Source: Cyclina sinensis (Eukaryota; Mollusca; Bivalvia; Venerida; Veneridae). From it: 64,000 nucleotides of DNA. The notes below the pieces were generated by a model, which saw only the letters and a list, made by a program, of their open reading frames with translations, was not told the origin of the DNA and made no database searches. Of the stretch, positions 34,317 to 44,537 are shown piece by piece. The DNA lies in assembly GCA_012932295.1 (NCBI GenBank), contig JAAONU010000098.1, positions 1 through 64,000 of the forward strand. Direction: 5' to 3'. The first letter of the stretch is position 1. Each line of letters opens with the position of its first letter. The translations under genes and the position numbers were made by a program.

Positions 34317-34590
34317 TTAAAATTGTTCTGGAAAAAGTAGATTGTTTAAAAAGTCGTACAAGTAGTAGCTGTCAAAAATACTCTAACTTCTTAAAAAGAT
34401 TTGGTTCTAGCATTCAACGACTCTGAGTCGTAAGGTGTTTTGGGAAATATCAATGAGTATATTATGATAAGGTACACTGACTGTATAGGAATAAATTAAT
34501 GATATTTTTCTTACGTTTTAAGTGATTTAATTCTGCACTTTGTATTCATTCTTGATATACATATGGCACGTTTATAAACATTATTGATTA

Positions 34591-35488
34591 ACTTGCTTGC
34601 TTGTTTTACTTAACTTCACTCTTTCCACGACTTTATTGCACTCTTGCGTTACCTTACCTTACCTTGCCCTTCTATGAATTGACTTAACTCGACTCCCCTT
34701 AACTTGACTTAAGCAACCGCTTGCCTAAATAAATAATCGAAATATTATTTCACTATTTCAGGACGCTGCCTTTCCATCACGATTGTGTAACTTAATTCCG
34801 GTTTAAAATAATCCCTATTTCAATCCAAATACTCTATTCTATCCACAGTCGTATGCCACTTGAATGTCTACTAAGTAGTATCTGAAACAGGAAAACGTAA
34901 AATAATTCAAGGAAGTCAAATTGATATCAATAGCCTGATGATGGAAAAGCTTCATATGTTTGCTCTAACCTATTTGGAAAACAAACAATACGCTTTCCTG
35001 TTACTAATTACAAAATGTATCGCTGTTACAGATATAGCAGTACTTTTATTTCTCAAGAGACTGTTATGAACAACATGACAACTTTTTATATTTGTTGTTA
35101 GTTTTTCTTTTTTTCAAATATTTTCATTTTACATTCCCTTATCCTTTAACGTGGTAAAAGGGGAACGACACAGTAATTGTGCACTACCCTATAGAACAAA
35201 TTTTGCGCAGAATATGCATATTTTTGTATTTTCAAATTTGTGGAATTTAAAAATGCGCAGTTATTCAATAAAATTGTCTGAAACGTGAATGCTATAATTT
35301 TGAATTTAACTTGAGACAGCAGTAACTGACCGCTCACACACACACACACACGCGCGCCCACACACATGTGTTGACGGTTATGTTATTGAATTATTCTCAA
35401 ATGTTACTCCGGAAAGAATTTATACTTAACTGATTGAATATGGCAACTACAATAATATCAGGTGCTTTATTGTTATTTTATTTGTGAC
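34591..35488. mobile_element. 0.9-kb insertion specific to block C, GATTA-flanked
   Basis: Block A runs AATATTGATTATAAACCC. In block C the GATTA is split by about 898 bp and repeated (34586-34590 and 35489-35493). The insert starts with ACTTGCTTGC and pyrimidine-rich ACTT/CCTTACC repeats and contains a (CA)n run. No coding region or inverted ends were found, so the element type is unknown. Confidence 0.5.
35336..35367. repeat. (CA)n microsatellite
   Basis: CACACACACACACACGCGCGCCCACACACA. Confidence 0.85.
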
Positions 35489-35941
35489 GATTATAAATCC
35501 ATAACTAACTACCTCACAGTACAGTTAAAGTGATAAAAACGGTTAATCGACGGTTTATAACCTACCTTTGTAAAGCAGAGGTAGTTAACAAACATATGTT
35601 TTCGGATGGTATCTGTCATTCAAATAAAATGAAGGATATGTTTCAGCATTAATGTTTTAGTTTACTAGACAAAATCAACGAACTACTTGAAATTATTTTG
35701 ACCGGCTTAATGGTATCACAGCTTAAATGATTTTTGAGAGACAAATGATTATGCAGTGCTTTGGCTTTGATTTTTGGGTGTCTGAATATGCCATATTCAT
35801 TTAAATGCTTTTCACTGGCCGCGCTTTTAAATACCAATGGTACTTTGGTGAACGAGTAGGATCATCACGCCTTCTTATTTAATGTCTGTTTCACAACAAG
35901 TCTAACTTTAATTATGTCTAATTTCTTTTTGTCATTTTAAG

Positions 35942-36238
35942 ATTTCTCCTGATAAGACCAGAGTCGAATGTATTTATACATTACATTTGTCTGTTGTTTC
36001 ATTATGTCCATGTTTAAATGCATGCAAGGCAGATTAGAAAGAACGATTAAACCTCTAAACGACTAGGGTTTCTGATACTGCAGTTTTAATGTTAAAAATA
36101 CTATTTCTTTTTTTTTATGAAAAGAGAAAATTCACCAGAACTGAACTGACTTTGAATTGCTTTTGTTACCCGTACCTAGCAAAGACCATAGCCTATACTG
36201 TTTTGCCGAGAATTATTGTTTCCATTTTAATTATACCT
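35942..36238 (+). pseudogene. Exon-like ORF, block C copy (stop codon)
   Basis: Starts after TTTTTGTCATTTTAAG with SPDKTRVE and keeps SLCPCLNACKAD, then hits TAG at the position of the Leu codon in block B (GCAGATTAG). Further indels follow. Confidence 0.5.
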
Positions 36239-36262
36239 GACCATTTTGAATGAGCATCTGCC

Positions 36263-38190
36263 ATGACTTGAATCATTGTTCCTAAAATTACCTAAAAAAT
36301 CGAATGATCATGCCAAAAGTAGCCTAGTTGTACATTGGCGGGCAATGTCTGTTGTATTTGACACTTTGACACGAAACGCTTCTTTTAACCATGCTTTCAA
36401 AGTCCATGTCAACGCAAGCCCACCAGATATAGCTTCATGCGAATGCCATCATTTTCACACTACAAAGGTGACATATATCAAATGCATGTCCGCGATGTTT
36501 TACGGGGGATTGTAACTTGAGTTTCCCCACAACTAATTCCATGATGAGGTGCTAGAAAATCTCCTCTAGCAATATAGCCTATCAAAAGAATTTGAAAATG
36601 CTTTCCTTTCAGCCCTGTTTTCCTCATTCGATTATATATTAGATTTAGCGCGTTCACGCCTCGTTTCACGACTGATTTCCGCACTTATGACGCGTACTTT
36701 TAATCTGAGAAGTCTAGAACACTTGAAAATTCTTCATAATTTTTTCTTTCGTAGGTTAACACGACAATCCACCACAATCGTACTCAAAATATAATTGTAA
36801 CTGAAATGCTTTTGCTAAGTCCGAAAATGAATTCCAGCGGATAGAAGCCGGAAACTTACGTAAACATTCTTCCGAAAAGCTATGGATAGAATTGCTTCAC
36901 TGTCCAGTAAATTGCCAATGCTTCTCATCTATTTATGCATAAAACATTTCAGTGTTGGTTTGTTATCTAGACACAAATGCAATAAATATCTCCGAGCCTA
37001 CCGCCATAACAAGTGAAAGAATACCGAAGATGCCGTATGGAGAGGCATCGCAAAACCTTATCCGTAGTTCCGGTTAAAGTCTGAGAGAACAGGTTCTTAA
37101 GTTATCAATTCTTCTGGCCCTTTAAATGCTTTTTGGCATTCATTCAACCAGACAAATCTGTGATTTTTTCTAGCAATGCTTTCATTTGTTTATAAGGTCA
37201 CAAATTCGGACAGGACAGGGCAATAGCTGTTGAGGACTCCAAATACTCGCCAATGTCAAGAGCTCAGAAAGTAATCAATTTTGGAAAAGACACATTTGTC
37301 CTTGTTTGCCTTATTTCTTTTCTTTATCGTTGTAAACGCATGCCCAAGTTTATCCAAATGTCCACTGTCATTACTGGCAGTAATGATCATGATTAATATT
37401 TCCAATATACGCTGAAATTCTGGCACTCCTTGAAGAATCTGTTCATTTTTTTCCTTACTTAAAAGCTGATGCTGGAGATATGCTTGCCAGAACCTGATGT
37501 ATATGTAAAGCCTACGACGTATGTTTATTGTAAAAAGTTCCTTTTTTGTCTTCACACGATCTTTTTGCCCATTTTAAAGGTTGGCAAAAATGTTTTCTAA
37601 TCTCAGCAACTAGGAGACATTAATTGACATTTACTTTAAAATCGACACAAACCATTACGCCACGACAAGACACGACTGGTAGAATTGATAGCTCAATCGG
37701 CTTGAGAGTTGATGGAACTGTCCTTGCCTTCAAAAACTTTGCCTGTGTATTGTATTTCAATTTTGTTTTGATCCCATTTACTTTGTCGATATACTATTGA
37801 TAAGAATAGGGACAAACCTTTTCCTTCAAACTGTCATTTGTCACAAAACAAACTAACAACAACCTTTTCCAGTTTAGTTCAATTTTGCTCAGCTAGACCA
37901 CTGCCTGTCACAATGTAAAGTTTCAATTTCTGTTTTGTCTATTGTAATCGGTTGTTACCATAACTGTACGTTCCTGTTCAATTACAACACCTACATATAA
38001 AAGAATGGAATCTGTAGGCTTCAAATATATTTTTCAAAGTATTTTTGGATATGGTCGTTTGACAGAAAAGAATCTGCTGACCCTGTGTCTAATTCCATAG
38101 CCACTTGTACATTTCTTTCACATAATTAATTACACAGTCTCTCGATCTCTTCCATTATATTTTTATGCACCTATGTAGGTCTTACACCTT
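36263..38190. other. Unassigned stretch with one protein-like minus-strand ORF
   Basis: Nothing recognisable except the minus-strand frame at 37256-37555, listed separately. The plus frame at 36276-36515 has no motif. Confidence 0.4.
37256..37594 (-). CDS. Unrecognised minus-strand ORF, possible exon
   Basis: Open from just after a TAA at about 37595 to TGA 37256-37258. The peptide is rich in Leu/Ile and Lys and looks helical (RFWQAYLQHQLL, FQRILEILIMIIT, LDKLGHAFTTIKKRNK, KCVFSKIDYFL). The spacing of LDKLG, a following basic helix and FSKIDYFL faintly recalls the C-terminal half of a globin, but no proximal or distal His can be assigned. I regard that as a guess and not an identification. 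Confidence 0.2.
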
Positions 38191-38194
38191 CTTT

Positions 38195-38450
38195 CGTAAG
38201 GTTTAAGATTCCTAATACCATACTTCCGTTCTGAAGAGTAAACAATTCCATTAATATGTGTAGGATTGAAACATTTTCACTGAAGGTCATTGATTCAAAC
38301 CCTACTGAAGGCATTTGTTTTCTCTAGTTTTTGGAAGTTTTACATTGCTTTGGTTTTAAAACAGAAACTTTTATAGAATTTAAATTTAATTTCAATTGTT
38401 TTAAATATATTTCAATTGTAACAAAGCTTTACAACATGAAAAAATGATGA
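38195..38450 (+). mobile_element. Old dispersed repeat, paralogue of 18.7 kb
   Basis: GGTTTAAGATTCCTAATACC, GAGTAAACAATTCCATTA, GATTCAAACCCTACTGAAGG and TTTTGGTTTTAAAAC-like text match 18696-18910 in order. The B-box-like GATTCAAACCC suggests an ancient SINE. Confidence 0.5.
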
Positions 38451-40160
38451 AAATTAGGTATCTGTGATTTTAGACAATCTCCAAAACTAGACGGTAAAAA
38501 TATTTGGTATTTTGCGCATTTGTTCAGAATAGTACATGCATAAAAATAATTGTAACTAATTTGAAGCCCGGAAGAATTCTGTTGAAGTTTACGTTCTTAT
38601 TATACCCTCATAATGAAGTGGGTGGGTAAATTCGTGCCATGTTTATGATCATATTTTGTTTCTTTTTACTTCTGTTTTTTCATTTTCTTTGCTTTTTGTC
38701 AGCAATCAGTAGGTCTTCATAATGTGAATGATAACATACCAAATAACACTTGTTTTTCTGGTCAGACTTAAAACAACATTGTGTTTCTCTTTATCGAATA
38801 AATTCATTACATCGAGCGAGGTTTGAAGTGAATATTTAAGTCATTTCTGGAAACTCCCATGGAAAAAGTCTCTTATATGGTCTATGTTTTGTCCCAGGAT
38901 AGTAAATTTCTTAAATTAGTTTAATTCAATGAGGGCTGACAAAATGTTTATTAGTATTCTAATACCTTAATATGCCCCTTAGCCTTTCAAAGGTGGCACA
39001 CAGCATTAATCAGAAATATGGTTAGATATTTTACAGTGAAAGCACGGCTGTTCTGTTTTGCTTTTCCAGACTTCCTGTTCCGGTATTTTGACTTTCCGTC
39101 TCAGTTGCCGGATATGTCGGTAGCTGCCAAAACTATAATTCATTTGTGTCCTAATGAACTATTTCCATGACGATCTGTATTTCAACAATTTTCTTTAACG
39201 TGATATCTTTTAGTGATAATAACACGCCGTACGGCTTTGTCGCGAAGGCCACAAACAAACGTGACCCGCAGTGAATCGTTATGCTTTGCGCCAAACTCTT
39301 ATAAATCGGACAACTTCCGCTATTATATATATAATAGGCATTTTCACCAACAGTTTGATTTTGTTTATGGAAGCGGGAACTCTCCACGATAATCAGATGT
39401 TCTGGACAATTTTTACTTTCAAAGCAAAGTTCGATATAAGATTACTTTGATGTCTTCTCCGGTGCAGTAAGATTACTGAGCAAGGCACACGTTTTTTTCT
39501 CAGATAAGTTTTAACAATTCTGCCGTTTGTTTCTTCTTCAGTAATGTTATTTACTAAAAATTACTGCTCTGCATGTTCCTTGTGATATGTGCATGTTTAA
39601 ACGTTAAGTTCAAACAATTTCAAGAGTCCAGTTAAACCTGTAACCATTTTGTTTTACACACAAGATGCAAAAAACTAATCCTCGTAACCATTTTTAATGT
39701 CAGTTTTAATTTATCGCCCGATGACCCGATAGCTAGTGGCTAGCTTGTTGCAAATACAATGTAGGCGCGGCTTATCATTTATACGTCTCATATAATAGGT
39801 AAGTAGTATAGTTAAATACGTTAAGAGTTGACGCTCTTTTCTAGTATTGAGATAAAATTACAGTTATCTCATGACAGAAAACAAAAAAAAAACATCAGTT
39901 AAAAATTGTCTTCTTTTAGATTTGCCTCCAGAAGATTTTATGCATTGGCGCTACAGATTGCTGGCATAATTAACAGGTAAGCACAAAATAGTAAAACCAC
40001 GTAAAGTGTTCAATATCACTTAAAACCTACCGTGAAATTCTAAATATGTGCGACTTTAAATGAGTTTAAAGTTTAAAAAGAGTGAAGAAGATTAAGAGCT
40101 GTCAAATATTTAAATAAAATGTGTAAAGAGGATATCTTGTACAAATGTTGAAATTAAATG
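38451..40160. other. Unassigned stretch with one possible exon
   Basis: Mostly without recognisable features. At 39920-39976 a 57-nt segment lies between TTCTTTTAG and GTAAGC. In the phase used by the exons at 41.8-62.5 kb it reads LPPEDFMHWRYRLLA and then stops, so it could only be a terminal exon or a chance splice-site pair. Confidence 0.35.
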
Positions 40161-40203
40161 ATTTATTTGCTATGTATTTACCGCTATTGTGTACATGATA
40201 ATA

Positions 40204-41647
40204 TACTCAGCCAAAATAAAAAGTCCCGTTTTATAATTTCTAATATCTTTTTTATTACCGTGTTAACACAAACCTAGCTAATGTAAGATGTACACATAAT
40301 CGTTGTTTTATGTGTTGACCGAATTTTACCCGAGGTGAACCATGCGTTCTCGTAAAAAAGTCATTTAAGTCGTTTTGCATGTGCGCTTCGTGCGACACAT
40401 ATCCATATCCGATGTCAGTATCGGACTTCATAGAATTTTTCATAAACCGTCACAACTCTATTAAATTGTGTTGAAGCAAGTCGAAGAAAATGCCAAGGCT
40501 AAATAATGAGGAACGAAACCAAGCTATTGGGATGCTAAATGCAGGCATGTCAGCAACCGCTGTATCCCGGCACTTCGGTTGTACTCGAAACACTGTCGAG
40601 CGTTTACAGAGACGGTTCCGTGTCGCAGGAAACGTTGCCGACTGTCCTCGAAGTGGTAGGCCACGTGTGACCACTGCTGCCGATGATCGCTATATTGTCT
40701 TGTAGCACCTACGTAACATGCGTCTTACTGCAGCAGCAACCAGGCGACAGTATGGTATTCATCCACAGACTGTCCGAAATCGGTTGAGACAAAACGTTCA
40801 GCCTATTCGTGCGTACCGACGATACTTCGGTCAAATTCTCACCCGACATCATCGAATTGCAAGGCTTGATTGGTGCGGCCGTCACCTGCTCTTCCGACGT
40901 GCTGATTGGGATTTGATTTTGTTTTCCGACGAAAATCGGTTTAACCTTAGCCATGACGACAGACGTGAACGACTTTATTGCCGTCGGGGAGAGCGTTTTA
41001 CCGATGCGTGCGTCATTGAGCGACACCGTTTGGGAGGTGGTTCAGTCTTAGTGTGGGGTAGGATAATGGGAGGTAACAAGACTCGCTTAATCGTTATTAA
41101 TGGAAACATTAATGCTCAGATTTATATAAATGATGTTCTTGCTGTGGAAGCTCTTCCTTCATTCAGTTACATGGTCCAAGTGTCACCTTTATGAACAATA
41201 ATGCCCGTCCACAGTAGCATGGGGGGAGACATGCGTTTTTCAATAAAAACATCTAGTTTTCCTGCGCGGTTTATAAGCGTTACGTCAACAGCATGCGCCG
41301 CTATATCACAACGTGCATTGCACGTTATGGTGGACACATGCGATACTGACACATTTCATTGAATCTTCAGTCTCTTTTTGTTGGTTGATTCCTCTCAAAT
41401 CAATTTAAATTAGCCATGTAATGAAGTTGTGTCTTACAAAATTAAGTGTGATTTTGGAAATAGACCCCTTGTGTGATATCACTAGATCATTTTCAATGAA
41501 AGATTTATCGCAGCGACTCCAAATTTTCAAAGCTCGTCAGCAAAGAATCATTCTTTATCACAGACAGAAGAAATAATCCGAATTTACGATAATTCTAAGT
41601 ATCTAGATAGAAATGTACGATGGGTACTTTTTTATTTTGGCTGAGTA
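40204..41647 (+). mobile_element. Tc1-like DNA transposon, inactive, complete ends
   Basis: The inverted ends start TACTCAGCCAAAATAAAAAG, with a near-identical reverse complement at 41626-41647, and TA target duplications lie at 40202-40203 and 41648-41649. The paralogous unit at 42.08 kb shows the empty site (GATAATGCATTTTCT), which confirms the borders. At 1,444 bp it is in the usual size range for Tc1-like elements, but the transposase is broken. Confidence 0.9.
40490..41350 (+). pseudogene. Tc1-like transposase, degenerate
   Basis: ATG at 40490, then a paired-like HTH (NNEERNQAIGMLNAG, AVSRHFGCTRNTVERL), the GRPR-type linker (CPRSGRPRVTTAADDRYIVL), a TAG at 40703-40705, then LRNMRLTAAATRR in the same frame. 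Next come DWDLILFSDENRFNL with the first catalytic Asp and RLGGGSVLVWGRI. After ALPS a one-base shift moves the reading to TFMNNNARPQ, where the second catalytic Asp of TFMxDNARPH-type proteins has become Asn. The third catalytic region is deleted, and only the C-terminal MRRYITTCIARYGGHMRY remains near 41295-41347. Nonsense, frameshift, active-site loss and deletion make it non-functional. Confidence 0.85.
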
Positions 41648-41824
41648 TACATTTTCTAACCTTATAAAAACAAAAAGAAGTTTTACCGGTGATTACGTCA
41701 TTGCGTTTGTTTCAAAACTATATTTGTTAATTCTTAGCATTTTCTCTCATTTTCTTCTTGGGTTTTCAGTTAAAATATTTTTTACATGAAAAATTTATTA
41801 ATTTAAACGTGTCATTATTTTTAG

Positions 41825-41890
41825 ATGCAATGTCTCTTTGTGAACAAAATCCTGAGCATAGGCGGAACAGCTTGAATGGTGCGTTTCAAG
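41825..41890 (+). CDS. 66-nt cassette exon, phase 1-1 (duplicate 1)
   Basis: Preceded by CATTATTTTTAG and followed by GTAAGAAC. Only the phase with two leading bases and one trailing base is open. It reads AMSLCEQNPEHRRNSLNGAF plus Q. The RRNSL motif fits a basophilic kinase site (PKA-like R-R-x-S). The length is a multiple of three, so skipping keeps the frame. It has the same phase as the exons at 52.1, 60.4 and 62.3 kb, which suggests one plus-strand host gene. The gene is not identified. Confidence 0.6.
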
Positions 41891-42046
41891 GTAAGAACAT
41901 TACCTATGTCAGCTGTCTTTATATTTGATAGAGCTTAAAGAAATAAAATACGTACTTTAGAATTCTTAGAGTTTTGAGGGTCTTAATCTGTTAAAAAACA
42001 GCATATCACATTAAGAAATATTTTGCTTTGATGGCTGTGTCTCTGT

Positions 42047-42450
42047 GGGACATTATTTGCTATGGATTTGCCGCTATTGCGCACATGATAATGCATTTTC
42101 TCAGTGCGAACTTTACAAAAAGACAACAAAAATATGTTTTTGCGGTGATAACGTCAGTGCATTTGTTTCAAAACTACATTTGGTAATTCTTAGCGGTTTC
42201 CTTCATTTTTTTCTTGAGTTTTCGGTTAAAATAATGTTTACTGAAAAATTTATCAATTTAAACGTGTCGTTATTTTTAGATGCAATGTCTCTTTGTAAAC
42301 AAAGCCCTGAGCATAGGCGGAACAGCTTGAGTGGTACGTTTCAAGGTGAGAACATGACCTATGTCAGCTATCTTTATATTTGATAGAGCTTAAAGAAATG
42401 AAATACGTACTTTAGAATTCTTAGCGCTCTGAAGGTCTTGATCTGTGAAA
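42047..42450 (+). repeat. Tandem duplication, unit 2 (empty site of Tc1-like insertion)
   Basis: Paralogue of 40165-41990 without the transposon, at roughly 85-90% identity by eye. Confidence 0.85.
42280..42345 (+). CDS. 66-nt cassette exon, phase 1-1 (duplicate 2)
   Basis: Preceded by CGTTATTTTTAG and followed by GTGAGAAC. It reads AMSLCKQSPEHRRNSLSGTF plus Q. Four residues differ from duplicate 1, while length, phase, splice sites and the RRNSL motif are kept. Tandem exon duplication is a common origin of mutually exclusive exons. Confidence 0.6.
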
Positions 42451-43160
42451 AACATAATTGTGCTTCTTTCTGACGAATTATTTTGCTTCGTTGGCTCAGT
42501 CTAAATGGTACATGAACTCATTCGGTACAAATAAGGTGCCTTAGAGTTTAATGCCGCCCAATAAAACAAATTTAACATTACCGTCAATTTATGCAATCAT
42601 TCACACCAATGCTTATACAACTTGTTTGAAAGAAACTTTGCCATTTATTTTCACTTCTAACTTGACTATGTTCGTGGATGTCAGCGGATTTAAAATCACT
42701 TACTTTCGTTTTCTATAACCTCCCTACCGTTGCTTGGATTAAGTCGGATACATACAAAAGTTCTTTTTAGAAACAATATTTCATTTACGCGACCTGACAA
42801 ATTTAGTGCCGATAAGTTTTCTAGATCGATTGTACTCTAAGTATTGTAACGGTTTTGACGATTACGCTTCTGAGTACGTTTACGTTTTAATAAATGGACT
42901 ATTGTCATTTACGTCACGTGTTCAAAATTGATCATGTGACATTGACGACTGGTTTTACGGATATTAGCGAAGTACTTTGGGCATTTTTCGAAGAAATGTA
43001 AGACCGGCGGGTCATAAAATATTTTTGATCATTTAATCCTGATGTATTTAAAGCACATCTTGCCATCTACGAAAAAAAACGTTCATATAGAATGTTGATA
43101 ATATTTCTTAGCATTCTACAGTTCTTATTTTGTTTATTTTTTGTGACGGTTATGAGCAGT
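42451..43160. other. Unassigned stretch
   Basis: No gene, repeat or exon could be supported. Confidence 0.4.
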
Positions 43161-43164
43161 ATTA

Positions 43165-43745
43165 TAACTTTAATAGGAGTAAAACCATACTGCCAAACTA
43201 AAAACTATTTGCCTCAGTAGAAGTAAAAAGGTGCTGCCAAACTATATACAGTACATTTCTTTTTGCCTCAGTGGAAGTGAAAAGTACTACTAAGCTATAT
43301 ATATTACAAATTAATTATGTGTTTCAATAGAAGTGAAAAAAGAACTGCCAAGATATATACGACACAAATTATGTGTTTCAATAGAAGTGAAAAGTACTGC
43401 CGAACTATATACTGTACAAATTATGTGCCGCAGTAGAAGTGAACAAGTACTGCCAAACTATATACTGTACACACTATGCGCCGCAATAGAAGTGAAAAAG
43501 TACTGCCAAACTATATACGGTACAAATAATATGCCTAAATGTAAGTAGAACAATAGCACCAAACTATATACGGTATTAATGTTGTGCCGTAAAAGAAGTG
43601 AAGCAATATTGCCAAAATTACAGTTCAAATTAATAATTCAATTAATGCCTTAATAAACCAGAAACAGTACTTCAAAACTTAATACGGTAACCGTATAAAT
43701 CATGTGCTTTAATAGAAGTGAAACGAAACTGTTAGATTAAAAACA
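43165..43745 (+). repeat. ~54-bp minisatellite (about 10 units)
   Basis: Units read ATTATGTGCCGCAATAGAAG then TGAAAAAGTACTGCCAAAC then TATATACGGTACAAA, repeated about ten times with increasing divergence at both edges. The open frame at 43333-43548 only translates the repeat. Confidence 0.85.
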
Positions 43746-44379
43746 ATTTAAGGACAGATAATGTATGATGATGATAATGATTTGCCACTTAGTTTGTTTC
43801 ATTATATTGGATCTGAACGTTTTAAGCCCAGTAAGCATTTATAAGTTGGTCTATTGACTACGTTATATTACTGCTTGTTTTCCGGAAAGTCTTTTAAAAA
43901 CTAGATAACGAAACGAATTTAACCGCAAATAATGTAGCGTGCGATTTAATTTATTGTATTAAGTGGAACACACTTCTAAGTTATCTCGCATTGAAACTTC
44001 TACTGACTTATTCACCTTATTTTTCTTTAATTAGACACATCTTAGAAACTACAACGTTTCCTGGATACAATAAAGTGCACATTTGATGACATCTCTAATA
44101 TCAATCATAATTGAGACTGGACTCCAGAATAATAAGACACAATATTTCAATTATTAATAAGCATTCACCTTCACAAACACAACCAAGTAAAACAGTTTAA
44201 ACATAAAACAAACTAAAGGTACAACAAAGTTTGGTAAAACCTCACTCAAATTATAAACATACTATATCTTATCTTTAGGAGGCCGAAAATACGCCAAGGC
44301 ACTTTTTCTGTTTCTTAAATGACACTTTACCATTACAAGATTGGTGTCAACATAAAACGTATTTAGTTAGGGAATAGAT

Positions 44380-44537
44380 TTTAAGTTTGAAAGATCAACC
44401 GTCGAATAAAGCACGGTGTCGAATACAGATGCGTCGTAATTAAATCACGAAGGCCTTAGGCCTTAGTGGTTTAAGATTACGCATCTAAACGAGAATCAGT
44501 GCTTTATTCAACGGTAGATCGCGAAAACTGTAAAATA
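44380..44537. mobile_element. Palindromic MITE-like element
   Basis: GATCAACCGTCGAATAAAGC (from 44393) pairs with GCTTTATTCAACGGTAGATC (to 44520). ACAGATGCGTCGTAATTAAA pairs with TTAAGATTACGCATCT. The centre is AAGGCCTTAGGCCTTAG. Weaker pairing (TTTTAAGTTTGAAA / AAAACTGTAAAA) extends the arms to about 44380 and 44537. No coding capacity. A near-complete hairpin of about 150 bp fits a palindromic MITE. Confidence 0.65.

Larger units (their letters stand above)
33130..36262 (+). repeat. Triplicated block, copy C (with insertions and deletions)
   Basis: Begins with the degenerate ATT repeat and follows block B to CTGACCATTTTGAATGAGCATCTGCC. It has lost about 600 bp around 34515-34535 (the A-rich and CTGTAGCACTGATCATAAG part of B). 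It gained a 412-bp TTAA element (33905-34316) and a 0.9-kb insertion (34591-35488). Confidence 0.75.
40165..41990 (+). repeat. Tandem duplication, unit 1 (interrupted by Tc1-like element)
   Basis: Matches 42047-42450: TTATTTGCTATG.ATTT.CCGCTATTG, ATGATAATA (Tc1-like insertion here), GGTGAT.ACGTCA, the 66-nt exon, and CTATGTCAGCT.TCTTTATATTTGATAG. Removing the transposon leaves about 380 bp. Confidence 0.85.

Noticed and set aside
34930..34960. Further hammerhead cores (CTGATGATGG; also near 9960 and 21345)
   Set aside because: CTGATGA-like strings occur, but no GAAAC at the right distance and no stem I pairing.
39920..39976. A 57-nt member of the phase-1 cassette exon set
   Set aside because: The borders are good but the shared phase has a TAA inside; kept only as a note.
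43333..43548. A 71-residue repeat protein
   Set aside because: The frame only translates the 54-bp minisatellite; units outside it break the frame.
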